Below are positions 45,761 to 58,128 of a stretch of 64,000 nucleotides of DNA, piece by piece. The translations under genes and the position numbers were made by a program. Each line of letters begins with the position of its first letter. Position 1 is the first letter of the stretch. Below the pieces are notes generated by a model that worked only from the letters and a program-made list of their open reading frames with translations, ran no database searches and was not told where the DNA came from. Origin of the DNA: Hygrophila difformis (taxonomy: Eukaryota > Streptophyta > Magnoliopsida > Lamiales > Acanthaceae); the NCBI GenBank assembly GCA_030278955.1, contig JAOANR010000011.1:47045417-47109416 (forward strand), written 5' to 3'.

Positions 45761-46109
45761 TATTAGTATTTTAGAATACAAATAAAATTAAACACTTATA
45801 TTTGAGAATTTATTTATTTATTTTTTTTCTAAGGGTAAATGCCATCGATCCATTCATGTACGGACCGAATGGTCATATTGGTTTCACTTTCAAAATAGAA
45901 AGGTGGGGTTTTGCAGCATATATATAATAATATTTCCAATTTGTAATATTGGTTATTTTTCGAGTACAAATAAATTAAAACCCCACAAATTTGTGTGTTG
46001 TAGATAGTTTCTAATTTTAAGGTATGATAAAATAATAGTAGTATTAAATACTTCATGTTGTTCAACGAATGTTTTAGAGTACGTTTGTGTGATTTGCCAT
46101 ATATATATA
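45761..46109. other. Intergenic DNA
   Basis: AT-rich sequence with no recognisable gene. Confidence 0.5.
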
Positions 46110-46370
46110 CTACTTCCGATTTTGTGATATTGAAACATTTCACTATTTGCTACTATTCATTGTTTAACTTTTGATTCAAATTTTTATCATAAATATATAA
46201 GAAAAAATATAGTCAAGTGAGATCTTGTCGGATTCGTCGTATCATCTAGTTTTAGAATATCAAATTTTTATAATTTTTACGTGTACACAATTTAAGTTAT
46301 TAATCGTTAAAGATGTGTATTGGATTGCGTGCTGGAGTGAAATGTTGCATTTTCAAGAGAACGGAGGTAG
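46110..46370. mobile_element. Stowaway MITE, 261 bp
   Basis: Ends CTACTTCCGATTTTG and AGAACGGAGGTAG are flanked by TA (46108-46109 and 46371-46372). The interior contains the AGTCAAGTGAGATCTTG word shared with the other long Stowaway copies. Confidence 0.85.
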
Positions 46371-46372
46371 TA

Positions 46373-47356
46373 TATAATATATTGTATTGTGCCGACATTT
46401 TCAAAACCACAAGACTACTTTGGTTTTCTTCAAGGAAAAACTAGCATTTATTAGATCTTATGGTTAGATTTCAGAACGCTGGGAATTAAACTCTAAAATA
46501 CTAGAGCAAAAAGCTTGATACATGAGCTACCTCTAATAATAATAATCTCCGATACATAAAAATAGCTCAGGTATTTTATGTATTAAAAGCCAATATTACA
46601 CCTAATTAAAATCAAAATTCTAAATCTAAAATTTTGTCAATCAAACCTTTTATCATTCAATTCGTACATGTGTCACCCAAAGTTGAAAATGAAGTCTATG
46701 TTAGTTTACTCTTGATGATATGCATTATTCAGCATGCTTGTGCTCATTATTGGCAAAGCTAGGAAACATTGCTATTACATTGATTCGTTGGTTGCCAGTC
46801 ACCCACCACACATATACTTATACATTATCTATATATACATATTTATGTTCCTTTTAACTATTTACATTATTATGATGTAATACTATGCTTTAAAACATTT
46901 TATTATTTAACATTTACCAAAGAAATAAGAGTGTATATATATGGGTAGAAAATGTCAATTGTGGAGTGGAGACACCAAAATCTACGCATGTTATTAGATA
47001 TCTTGATGTCTCCTTTGGTGGTTGTCTCCTTTTAATATCATGGTCCATCTCTTAAGTCTTTTCTAAACCTCCCAATATTCAAAATTATATATCTCTCATA
47101 TTTTTTTTCCTTATGTCCAAGCAATTTATTATCACATGTATATATTGAAAGAACTCCAAAAACTAAGAAAGACAAAACAAGCCATTTTCATTTTTAGTAT
47201 GCATCGACTACTACCTCTGCAGGAATGTGAAATTGTAAAATCATAATGAAGTATTAATTTCTGATACATCCATTTTATACATACATATATATAGTAGTAG
47301 TATTTATTTAAAAGCATAGAGTAATTTGTAATGATTGCAAAGGAGTACAATGAGAA
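46373..47356. other. Intergenic DNA
   Basis: No gene or element recognised. Confidence 0.5.
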
Positions 47357-47365
47357 ATGCGATAT

Positions 47366-47978
47366 GGCATTCGTTAGGGTGCGATTATGGGTTTTGACAT
47401 GATGTACTGCGGCGATTTCGTACCATTGATTAACTTTTGAAATCAACGGTTGAGATGAAGTGGAAGGGTAAAAAGGTAAGTATGCCACATTACTCCAAAA
47501 TATATTTTAATACATTCAGCGACAAGGTATATACTTTTCAGTGATTTTGTTGATTAATATATTGTTTTCAGCGACATGCATATTATTTCCAGTGCGTCTT
47601 TCGTGTATTTTCAGCGTCGGAGTATAGTATATTTCAGCGACTCACTATAGTTTATTTCAGCGACAAGCTATAGTATTTTTCAGCGACTAGAAAATTGTGC
47701 ATTTCAACGACTTCGTAAAAGTTGAAACCCCAATTCTTTGGTTTACTATATTTCAGCGACGCACTATAGTATATTTCAGCGACAATCTGTGTGTATTTCA
47801 GCGACATACATAGTGTTTTTCAGCGATGACCTTGTGTGTATTTTTCAGCGACTTGACATTAAAAAAAATTTGGACAATTTTACCCTTTTACATTTTGGAC
47901 CGTTGGATCTTAAACGAACGGTTGGGATTGGTGCCTTGATGTGCTGCGGGTTTTGGTGATTACACCGCAACCAACCCC
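47366..47978. mobile_element. Non-autonomous Mutator-like element, 613 bp
   Basis: The exact 9-bp direct repeat ATGCGATAT (47357-47365 and 47979-47987) flanks termini GGCATTCGTTAGGGTGCGAT and, inverted, GGGGTTGGTTGCGGTGTAAT. Nine bases is the Mutator target-duplication length. The ends resemble those of the 12-kb element at 49403. The interior (47515-47850) carries about ten TTTCAGCGAC-type motifs. There is no coding capacity. Confidence 0.88.
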
Positions 47979-48006
47979 ATGCGATATACTATGAAATAAA
48001 TTAATA

Positions 48007-48266
48007 CCTCCGTTTTCAAGAATATGAAACGTTTGGTTTTTGACATTATTAATTGTTAAACTTTGATTCATATTTATACAATAGTTACAGACGAAGAAAA
48101 AATATAGTCAAATGAGATCTTGTTAGAATTTTCTCATCTTGTAGTTTTAGAATATCAAATTTATTTAAATTTTACTCGTACACAACATGAGTTATTAACT
48201 GTTAAAACTATGTATTGCATTGCGTGCGCATAGTTAATGTTAGCATATTCATGAAAATAGAGGAAG
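48007..48266. mobile_element. Stowaway MITE
   Basis: Left end CCTCCGTTTTCAAG and right end AAAATAGAGGAAG are near TA flanks. The interior is homologous to 46110-46370. Confidence 0.75.
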
Positions 48267-48289
48267 TATTGTACTCAATAATAATTATA

Positions 48290-48510
48290 CTTCATTCGCC
48301 TCATTATTTTTGTTACGGACCCACCCAGCACGTATGCTGATACACATTTTTAACGGTTAATAACTTAAATTGTATAAAATTACAGGATTAGACAAATGTA
48401 ACAAGATCTCACTTGACTAGGTTTTTTCTTATATAGTTATGATAAAAATTTGAATCAAAGAATAGTGCTAAAAAATCATCCGTAACAAAAAAACACCAAG
48501 ACGGAGGTAG
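48290..48510. mobile_element. Stowaway MITE, opposite orientation
   Basis: Starts CTTCATTCGCCTC and ends AGACGGAGGTAG, flanked by TA. Its interior is the reverse complement of the neighbouring copies. Confidence 0.82.
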
Positions 48511-48514
48511 TATA

Positions 48515-48746
48515 CTATTTGTTGCGTTTGACTTTTGTATACTATGCACTGTTTAACTTTGACTTGAATTTTTATCATAGTTATGCAAGAAAAAATATAA
48601 TCAAGTGAGATCTTGTTAGATCCGTCTAATCTTATAGTTTTATAAAATCAATTTTTTTTATACATAATTTAAGTTATTAATCACTAAAAATATTTATTAG
48701 TATACGTGTTGGATAATAATGTAACAAATATAGTGAAACGGACGAA
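48515..48746. mobile_element. Stowaway MITE
   Basis: Homologous interior (ATCAAGTGAGATCTTGTTAG) with a degenerate left end CTATTTGTTGCG and right end GAAACGGACGAA, flanked by TA. It abuts the preceding copy. Confidence 0.75.
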
Positions 48747-48757
48747 TAACAAGTCAA

Positions 48758-48762
<5 letters not shown>

Positions 48763-48796
<34 letters not shown>
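48763..48796. repeat. Poly(A) tract
   Basis: A run of more than 30 A. No coding or LINE sequence lies immediately upstream, so its origin is unclear. Confidence 0.7.
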
Positions 48797-48800
<4 letters not shown>

Positions 48801-49393
48801 CATAGTGACCATGAGTCCCCCAATTTGGCAATGCTTTCAATGCCACTGTTGGTTTCTGCTTATGGACCCATCTCCATGTGACTCTCACTCTCCCAACTCA
48901 ACAGTTCTCACATCAGTCCTAATCAATGCATTACCTTACCATTTATTCATTTAAAGCACTTACAGGTTCTTCCAATAAAAACTCTTATGGGGCTTGTGAG
49001 CCAAAATCATAACCAACGAACGAACAAGACATAACCACCAAAATTACAAAAAAAAAAAATAATAATAATAAATAAACTCCACACCTCAACCAAAACCACA
49101 TTTATCAATATATTATTATTTCTCCAACCCAGCTGGGTATGCATGGTAGTACAATGTAATCGCATTAATTATATACTTCACATAGCATTAGAAATTTAGA
49201 CTGTAATTATATACTTATAATTTATACCATTCACATATACACATAAATTTACACATGAAAATATGTGTTGGCCAAAGATCGGAAAAAACCCTAATAGTAT
49301 AATTTGGAAATTGAAGAATAGTATAAAAAAGAAAAAAACAAAAGAAAAAGAAAATAACAAATATATAATGTACTGCATGTACCTCACAAGACA
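48797..49393. other. Intergenic DNA
   Basis: No gene recognised; simple A-rich stretches at 49048-49075 and 49320-49355. Confidence 0.5.
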
Positions 49394-49639
49394 TAAAAAT
49401 AAGGGTCCGGTTATAGTGCGATTGAACAAATCCGCAGCACATCAAGGCGAAAATCTTGATCGTCCAATTAAAATCCAAGGGTTGTAAATGCAAAAGGGTA
49501 AAGTTGTCCAATTAAAATATGGAACGGTTTTATTAATTACGAAATTAACGGATTAGTATGTATCTTTAATGGATTTACTGCATATCTTAAACGGATTTGT
49601 ATCCTAAAATATCTTACAACAGAAAAAATCACTAAAAAT

Positions 49640-50860
49640 CACTAAAACAATGTTACACAAATTATTTTCTTTTCAGCGATACATCATATGTTTTTATTTT
49701 TAACGAAATTATTAATTCCTAATTAAAACATTATTCTTTTCAGCGATACATCACTATGCTTCATTTCATCGAGAGTGTACCATTATTTTCAGCGATACAA
49801 CTTAATTCTTTTCAGCGAGGGAATGTTATTCATTTCAGCGAGAATGCCACATTATTTTCAGCGATGACTTCAAAATTCCTTTCCCCGAGATGTGCAACTA
49901 ATACACTTTGCAGAGATATTATATCTTTTCAGCAATGCAGAATGCAGGATGCATCATATGTTTTTATTTTTAACGAAATTATTAATTCCTAATTACAACA
50001 TATTACTGACACAAATTATATTAATTTGTATCATTATTTTCAGCGATACAACATTATTCTTTTCAGCGATGGAAATACCTTCATTTCAGCGAGAGTGCGT
50101 CATTATTTTCAGCGATGACTTTTGAAAAATAATGGTACACTCTCGATGAAGTGCAATTGTTTTCGTCGAGATACTACACTTCGCAGAGATATTATATCTT
50201 TTCAGCGATGTATACGTACTCTTTTCAGCGATGAATGATATACTTTTCAGCGATATATCATATGTTTTTATTTTTAACGAAATCATTAATTCCTAATTAC
50301 AACATATTACTGACACAAATTATATTAATTTGTATCATTATTTTCAGCGATACATAGTTATTCTTTTCAGCGATAGAATGTGGTTCATTTCAGCGAGAGT
50401 GTGCCATTATTTTCAGCGATGACTTGTGAAAATACTAATACACTTTGAAGAGATGTTATATCTTTTCAGCGATGAATACGTAGTCTTTTCAGCGATGAAT
50501 AACAAACTATTTAAGCGAGTTCACGATGTACTTTTCAGCGATACATCATATGTTTTTATTTTTAACGAAATTATTAATTCCTAATTAAAACATATTACTG
50601 ACACAAAATATATTAATTTGTATCATTATTTTCAGCGATACAACGTCATTCTTTTCAGCGATGGAATGTGGTTCATTTCAGCGAGAGTGTAGCATTATTT
50701 TCAGCGATGACTTGAAAATAATGCTACACTCTCGATGAAGTACAACTGTATTCTTCAAGATACTAATACACTTTGCAGATATGTTATAACTTTTCAGCGA
50801 TGAAAATCTATTCCTTTAAGCGAGGTCACTCTATACTTTTCAGCGATACATCATAAAACC
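49640..50860 (+). repeat. Left subterminal array of TTTTCAGCGAT motifs
   Basis: About 25 copies of TTTTCAGCGAT or TTTCAGCGAG lie on the plus strand, commonly 22-25 bp apart. They are organised in four higher-order units of roughly 270-300 bp. Each unit is marked by TATGTTTTTATTTTTAACGA (near 49688, 49965, 50264 and 50550). A few copies are mutated (CAGCAATG, AAGCGAG). Confidence 0.93.
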
Positions 50861-51097
50861 ATTATCACTGAAACAATTCATAAATCATTTCATTCAATAA
50901 CATTTCATTCCAATCAAAAAATTTCATTCAATAACATTCAACACTAAAACCATTCAATCAGTTCGAAACATTCAACACAACCATTCAAAGTCTCAAAACA
51001 TCACAAAAACCATTGTCAGTAAAACAAGTCACAAAACCACCATTCAAAGTTATAAACACATCACCAAATCAGTTTTAAAAAAACCATTCGAAACATA

Positions 51098-52166
51098 TTA
51101 AACATCGCCAGGGGGAGGAGACTCCTGAGAAGGCTCAAAGATGGCTTGATGCATCGCCCTAAGCCTATGAAGCAGATCTTCCCACATATTTATAAAAGCC
51201 TTTTTCCGTTCAATCAACTGCCCTGGAGTCTTTGCAAATGAGATTTTAACGCTGCGATAATGCTTCGACATTTCACGCAGCGGTGTGGGATCAAATGAAC
51301 GTCTGTTCACATCACCACCATTAGATGTGCCTTCATTTTGGAGGACACCAATATGAATTTCCAGAGCTTCGAAGTGGGGATACATGATGTTATAAGATCT
51401 TTCAGCAGCCTCAATATCAGGATACTCAGTTATAATTTTCAACAGAAATTCCTGTGTTTCAACATATAAGAAAGATAGCTTATTAACATATAAGATGTAA
51501 ATATAAGATACAAAGCAATTCGTAGCACTGAAACAATTTTTTGAAACAATCATAATCAGTACAAAAACAAACATAATCAGTTCAAAACAAATCACTAAAA
51601 CAACCATAATCAGTACAAAAACAATTCATATCACTAAAAAACAACCATAATCAGTTCAAAACAAATCACTAAAACAACAATAATCAGTAAAAAACCATTA
51701 ATAACTAAAACAACCATAAAACACTTAAACAACTCATAACCCTAGAACAACCATAATCAGTTCAAACAGTTCAAACATAAACACTGAAACAATTCGTAAC
51801 CCTAGAACAACTATAATCAGTTCAAAAAAGCATTAAAAACCATAAATCAGTTCAAAACAATTCCAACCAAAAACCATTCTAAACATTAAAACCATAGAAC
51901 AATTTAAACCATTAATCAAAAGGTTCCTAAGCATACTCAGTTGTAATTTCAATAAGAAATACCTGTGTTTCAATAAGAATATCCCGATGCTTCGTCGGCA
52001 CATACCCAGCGTTTAACATTTTTTCTATTAAATCATTCAGTCCGCACGCATTGTCACACGTCGGATGTGTATCCTTCAGATAATTCCCGAACATCTCCCA
52101 GCATTGTGTCAACAAGTCGGATGTGCGACTAGAACTCTCTTCCGTGCATCTTCTTTTGGACGACAT
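51098..52166 (-). CDS. Unknown two-exon gene inside the MULE (185 aa)
   Basis: I do not recognise the protein. Exons are 51963-52166 and 51098-51451 (minus); the intron is GT-AG and the phase is 0. The protein starts MSSKRRCTEESSSRTS, a basic and serine-rich head. It continues as a probably helical, charged protein (IETQEFLLKIITEYPDIEAA, KISFAKTPGQLIERKKAF, MWEDLLHRLRAMHQAIF) and ends ESPPPGDV. There is no signal peptide or membrane span. The first bases of the intron resemble the first bases of exon 2 (both encode FL-x-I-TEY-like words), suggesting an old partial exon duplication. It is the gene nearest the left array and is transcribed toward it. It could be an accessory protein of the element or captured host sequence. 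Confidence 0.55.
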
Positions 52167-52299
52167 TTTTGAGAAATTAGGGTTTTGAGAAACGGTTTAG
52201 AAATGAAGATTCGAGAAATGAATGTGATTCCTTTTATAAGGCTCACAGTTTAAAAAATTTTCCGAGGCCCATTTAATTTTATTTAGGCCCATTTCATTT

Positions 52300-52940
52300 A
52301 GGCCACTCCATAAAAATGAAATATATTTCCTTCCATCGCTGAAAACAACATAGACCCATCGCTTAAAATACTTAACAACCATCGCTGAAAACAATATAGA
52401 ACCATCGCTTAAAATGCTATATTCACATGTACAAACATTTTGTCGCTTAAATGAATGTATAAATATGAAGTTTTCAGAAAACTCAGAAAAAGAGAAAACA
52501 TATCACAAAATGCTTGATGTCCATTGCTCAACATAACTCAGAACTCAGAAACATACATACAAAATCAAAAACGACGATCTATCATCATCGCTTAAAATGC
52601 TTGCTCTCTGTCGCTGAAAAACATATAAAACCATCGCTTAAAATGCCATATACACATCGCTGAAAAATTGCTCTTGACATCGCTGATAATCACATGTACA
52701 AACATAACTCAGAACTCACTTAAATGAATGTATAAATATGAAATTTCAGAAAACTCATAAAAAGAGAAACATATCACAACACATACATAAAATCGCATAA
52801 AATGCTCATATACAAATCGCTGAAAAATGCTATATACACATCGCTGAAAAGAATACATATACATCGCTGAAAAGAATATATAACCATCGCTTAAAATGCT
52901 TAATACTCATCGCTGAAAAATTGATAATCACATCTACAAA
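52300..52940 (-). repeat. Internal ATCGCTGAAAA motif cluster
   Basis: About 14 copies of ATCGCTGAAAA or ATCGCTTAAAA (the complement of the left-array motif) lie between the small gene and the protease gene. A repeated block CACATGTACAAACATTTTGT / AACATAACTCAGAA occurs twice and recurs near 60740 and 60920. Confidence 0.85.
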
Positions 52941-52962
52941 CGTTTTCACAAACTATTTTCTT

Positions 52963-55900
52963 CTACTTTTGGCCAAACTGTTTATGTACAAACCTCAAGT
53001 AATCTCTCACAAATTGTGGATTGGTGATCCTCACCAGCATCAGTTCCCATGCTCCTTTTATACGTTTGCAGATTAGACTTCTGAATTTGTAATCATAATG
53101 CATGATCTTCTTTTTATTTCCTGTGTTACAATAATCCAGGGCCTTCTGATCCATTTCCATGAGGAGTTCGAGATAAGAAGTTCTGTAACGCTCCATCATG
53201 GCGGACACCATGTCTCTTTCCAGGGCTTCTTTTAAATAAGACATATCTTGTGCCAGATCATATTTCAGATACTCCTCTGCCTCAGCCTTGTTCATCAATC
53301 TGTACTGTCTTGCATTCTTTCTCAGCACTGGCCAGTTCTTACGCGTTATCTCATGTAGCACTTTTTCCCTTAGAAGTCTGATGTGCTCAGCATGTTCAGG
53401 ATCCACATCAGTTCCTTTTTCAGCTATCCCAACCTCAGGATCCACATCAGTTCCTTTTTCAGCTATCCCAACCTGACCAAATCGCTCCAAATCAGCCAAA
53501 TAGAGAATAATACTCCATAATTTACAATGCCCATGTAAGAATAAAGAGATGTACATTTAAGCGATCACAAAAAGTGCAATATATATAACCGATTAAACAA
53601 TAGACATTTAAGAAATGAAACAATGTACATTTCAGCAACGAAAAAATTACATTTACATTTAAGCGATGTCATCCATCGCATAAAAAAAACAGTTCATTTA
53701 TTCATCAAAAACACTTCATTTCATCATTGTTTCTTTTTCCGACTCTTTTTTGGCTTAAGTGGTGCTGGTTTCTTTACCTCAAATGACTGACTATGCTGGC
53801 AACCAACTGCATCTCTCTACTCACTTCTCCTAGCACAAAATCTTTCTTTTGATTGACATCTGACATCAATATTTCAGCGCAGACCTTGGCTCTTTTTGCC
53901 AGATTATACCTTTTGTTCTTCATTTCTGCCAACATGTCATCCATAATTAATCCTTCCCAATAATCCATATAAGACATGACAAAAACACCGCAGCTGTGCT
54001 CATCTTTCTGCTCTGCAAACGGCGAGAAAAGCATACGATATGATGCAAACCATTTTTCAGATTTCATCAGTGTATTTCCCAGCATCCTCAAGTTATACCA
54101 TATCCTATTCAAAACATTATAATCAGCTGTCCACCCGCCTTCAGCATTCTTGCTGTTGAAGTAAAAAATTCTTCTCTTTCTCATATCAACAGAAAAAACA
54201 ACCCAATGGTTTTGTCGACAATATGGGAAGAAGAACTGGAACATTGAGAAAACATATAATTAGAATCTAAAAATGATCAACAATATAAACAAAATTATCA
54301 AAACAAAAATGTATCTTACACTCTCTGCATTCAACACCACATCAATCATTTCTTCAGGAAAAAACTTGAAATCTTTCACGAATGTATCAACAAGTTCTGC
54401 ACCATCTTTTAATGGTAAATCTGCATCCACCTCTGCCTCTGCAAATGTCTGTTTCAAAAGATACAACATATCATGCATCAAAAAGAAGTTAAATATATAT
54501 ATATATATATGTATGTATATATATATCAGACTCACAACAAATAATGATGAAAAACAATATTTCAGCATTGGTTTCCCATTGGCTCTTTCGAATTCACGAC
54601 GGTTGATCACTTTCGCGTAACAGTTTATAACAATATCCGCAATATCACTATCAACCCTCAGTGTTTCAATGTCAAGCTTGGACAAGTTCATTTCTTTATC
54701 ATCATAAACAATCGTGTTCTTCGCTTCAACCTTTCCTAGAATATTTGTAATGATTGCCCAAACAGCCACATTCAACTCTTCTGGAGTACAGGTATATGAC
54801 GCCTGAAATTCTGGATATTCTTTAAATCGGGATAAGTCATCTCCATGAATGTAAACTTGTTGCATTTTTCAATAGGCTGGAGAGCAATCATCATCACTCT
54901 AGGAGGCATATACTTCTCCTTCAATTTCTCAATTGTCTTAGCTCTATCAACTGTCTTAGCTTGTTCCTGAAAATTACAGATGATATATCAATCATCGTTG
55001 AAATATAAAAAGTGTCATCGCTGAAAAACATATAAATCATCGCTGAAAACTATTGACATACCTCTGGATTCTCATCTCTTACAACATTCTCCTTCTCGGA
55101 TAAGCCCAAAGAAAAGGTTGGCACATCTTTTCCATGCATCTATACACATACTAGAGTAAATTAGAGAAAATACCTCTATTTACATCACAATTGATATAGC
55201 TAAAAACTATTAAAACCTAAAGTCACACAAGAAAATATATCAATCACCATATCCAAATCACTGAAATGTGGAATATTTAATCGCTGAAAAACACAGAAAC
55301 CATCGCTGAAAACTATTAAAGTACATCTGGATTCTCAGCCACATCATGTGCTGCATCTTTATCAGCCCCATCATGTCCTACAACTTTCTTAGCCCCATCA
55401 TGTGCTAACTAAAAAATCACACTAGGAAAATATATCAAAACATTTTGTTACATCACAATTGATATAGCTAAAAACTATTAAAAACTAAAGTCACACAAGA
55501 AAATATATCAATCACCATATCCAAATCGCTGAAATGTGGTAAATATCATCGCTGAAAAACACAGAAACCATCGCTGAAAACTATTACAGTACCTCTGCAT
55601 TCTCAGCCACATCATGTGCTGCATCTTTCTCAGCCCCATCATGTGCTACATCTTTCTTTACCCCATCATGTGCTAACTAAAAATCACACAAGAAAAATAT
55701 ATCAAAACAGTTTGTTACAGTAACCCCTATAGCAAACATTTTGTCACTGTACATACATTCAAGGAATCGAAACTGAAAGGGATTCGGAATCGAAATAAAG
55801 ATCTCTGCAATAAAAATAAACAACACAGAAAAAGCAAAAAAGAAAAAAGAATGTCAGAAACTGCCTTCAAAAAGTATTATGAAGTACAAAATTTATAAAA

Positions 55901-57553
55901 CTACCTTCGGTACATTTTCAGGTAAATTTTCAGTATCCGGGGCAACTCTCTCTTCAGTTTTGTCTTTTACATTCCCAGCATCTACATCACCTCCTTCCAG
56001 CAAACTTGTCACCTCCGGACTCCCTTGACTCATCATAACATTTCCTGCTCCTGCTAATATACCCATCAAGATTTCTCCTTCGCTTGCAGTTATATCAAGA
56101 TTATTTGACTGTTCTCCTTCACGACGTCGACCCACATTAATCAACAGTTCACCTGCATCTTGATCACAAGGGGGGTGTGGGGAAGGTTCAACATCATTTC
56201 TGGATGCTTCTATGAGAGGATCAACATTGCCTGAAGCATCAGCATCCATATATTGGCAAGCAATGTTCACAATAGAGTCCATTGTGTGATCAGAAAGATG
56301 AACAACTGGTTCAGAATCAGTTGTCTCATTTGCATTAGCTTCATGGACAACAGGTGAATACATAGGCTGCAAGCTAGAAAGATTGGCAGCTTCTTCATTT
56401 CCACTAGCATTCAAATCCACATTTTCTCCTAACTGCTCATCTCCTCCTCCATCCACACTCCTAGAAAGATTGGCAGTTGGTTCACTTGCAGTAGATTTCA
56501 AACGCTCATCTTCCACTTCTTTCCCACCCCTCATTTTCTTCTTTAGACCAGAAACAAAAGTGCTAAGTCGATCGTCATCTTCCTCCACAGTCCTTTTCGC
56601 AGCCCTCGATTTCTTCTTAAAGTCAATATCTGGATACTTTGCATTAGGAAAAACCTTCCAGATATCAACCATCTCCAAGTATCGATCCTTTTTACAAGTA
56701 AATCCAACCAAATGAAGCTCTTCACGCTCATAGAAATCAAAAAACATGTGCTGAAAAAAACAAAAACAAACAAGATACATAATCAACAAACAATGACCAT
56801 AATCAACAATATATATCACATAACAAATATAAATTGCATAAAAAACACAAAATTAAAATTACCATTAAGCAAAACAGGTCTCCACAGGGGCGTGCTTGAG
56901 CACTGGTTCCCTTATCCAATTTTGCCTTATACTCATTCAGAGATTTGATAAGAAATTGTCTAATATGAAGACACCAATTGTACCTTAAAGCTTCTTCCGA
57001 AGATCTAAGAAACTGAAGATACCTTTTGTTTACAACCCTCCCTGAGTTAGGAGTAAAGACTTTCTGCAGAGCAAACAAAACATACATCCTCCAGTAGTCA
57101 TCCAATGGAATTTCAGTATTCTCCGTATTCTCTAAAATAGCTCTAAGATCCTTAACAGGTATCCGATTAGGCTCCTTCTTATTCGTAATAAGAGAATACT
57201 TTTCACAAAATTCATCAGCAAAATCATAACCAATTTCATTATTCTTCAAATCTATTATAAATTTATCGACTCCCCATGGCAAACCATATACTTTATGAAT
57301 GTCTTCATCTGTAAACCTCCATCGACGGTTTTTTATCAATAATAAAGCATTCCTCCTGAATGCTCCACTGATTAATCAAAATTATAACAGGATCAACCTT
57401 GAGCATGCACATTTTGAACATGAGCAGACAACTGAAGCAAGTATCGTGAATAAACTCTTTCTTCCCATCTCCGTCACTCTCGTTCAGGATATTATTTAAA
57501 AGACAAATGCTAGATGGAACGCAACAGACCTGAGTATGCACTTTTTCAGCCAT
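52963..57553 (-). pseudogene. Ulp1/SENP-type cysteine protease gene of the MULE (about 9 exons, frameshifted)
   Basis: Proposed exons (minus): 56863-57553, 55905-56750, 55593-55676, 55325-55408, 55062-55139, 54536-54966, 54320-54448, 53778-54235 and 52963-53472. The first exon has the N-terminal domain typical of plant MULE-borne ULP proteins (DEDIHKVYGLPWG, DDYWRMYVLFALQKVF). Exon 2 is an acidic linker. The 53778-54235 exon is the C48 peptidase core: His in NHWVVFSVD, Gln and Cys in EQKDEHSCGVFVMSY. Asn (FYFNS) stands where Ulp1 has the triad Asp. Such enzymes cleave ubiquitin-like modifiers such as SUMO. One-base homopolymer indels break the frame at 57329-57334 (one A too many) and 54864-54868 (one too few). 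The last exon does not join in phase and may be separate. The exons total about 1,100 codons. Confidence 0.72.
55180..55715 (-). repeat. Tandem duplication of an exon plus intron, 268-bp period
   Basis: Two direct copies with a 268-bp period each contain an 84-bp exon (55325-55408 and 55593-55676) with its flanking intron and two ATCGCTGAAAA motifs. Each exon encodes three imperfect AHDGA-type repeats (HDGAxKDxA). Confidence 0.85.
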
Positions 57554-57619
57554 TCTTGATAACAAAAAGTAAAGTATCACCGTTCGCCGTTCGCCGTAGA
57601 AAAACAATCGCCGTTCGCC

Positions 57620-58080
57620 GTAGACGCAGAGAACCGCTAAATCGCTGAAAAGCCCTAGAGAAAGTATCGACAGTGATAAATTGAAAATTGGCGGTTAAAT
57701 TGACATTAAATACTACACGGTGAAATCTCGACGGTTATTTCTTATTAATTACTTAGACGGTTATTTTTTATTAATTACGCGAATTCTGAAAAACATTGTA
57801 AAATTTTTATTAACTACTACACTGTTATTTTTTATTAACTCATCTCCATCGCTGAATTGCACTATGACGATCGCTTTTTTTAATAGGTAACCATCGCTGA
57901 ATTGCATTCTTTACGCGATTTTCTGAGACATTGTAACATCTTCTTATTAAATACTACACGGTTATTTTTTTTATTAAAACTAACTTTCATCGCTGAATTG
58001 CATAACGATCATCGCTTTCATATATAAGTAATCATCGCTGAATTACATTAGTTATCACTGAACTAAGTCGATCAATACAA
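57620..58080 (-). repeat. Motif cluster between protease and transposase genes
   Basis: Several ATCGCTGAATT/ATCGCTGAAAA copies at 57640, 57847, 57890, 57987 and 58032, with a roughly 100-bp unit (ATTGCATT..TACGCGA..ACATTGTAA..TACTACACGGTTATTT) repeated from 57710 to 57975. This stretch is the shared upstream/downstream spacer of the two genes. Confidence 0.7.
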
Positions 58081-58128
58081 TATTAATGATCAATACACTT
58101 CATGTCATTTCTAAAAAAACAAAAATCT

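Noticed and set aside
49640..50860. Regularly spaced short repeats that could be mistaken for a CRISPR array
   Set aside because: This is plant nuclear DNA, the repeat is about 11 bp and mutated, spacers recur between units, and the array lies inside a bounded MULE.
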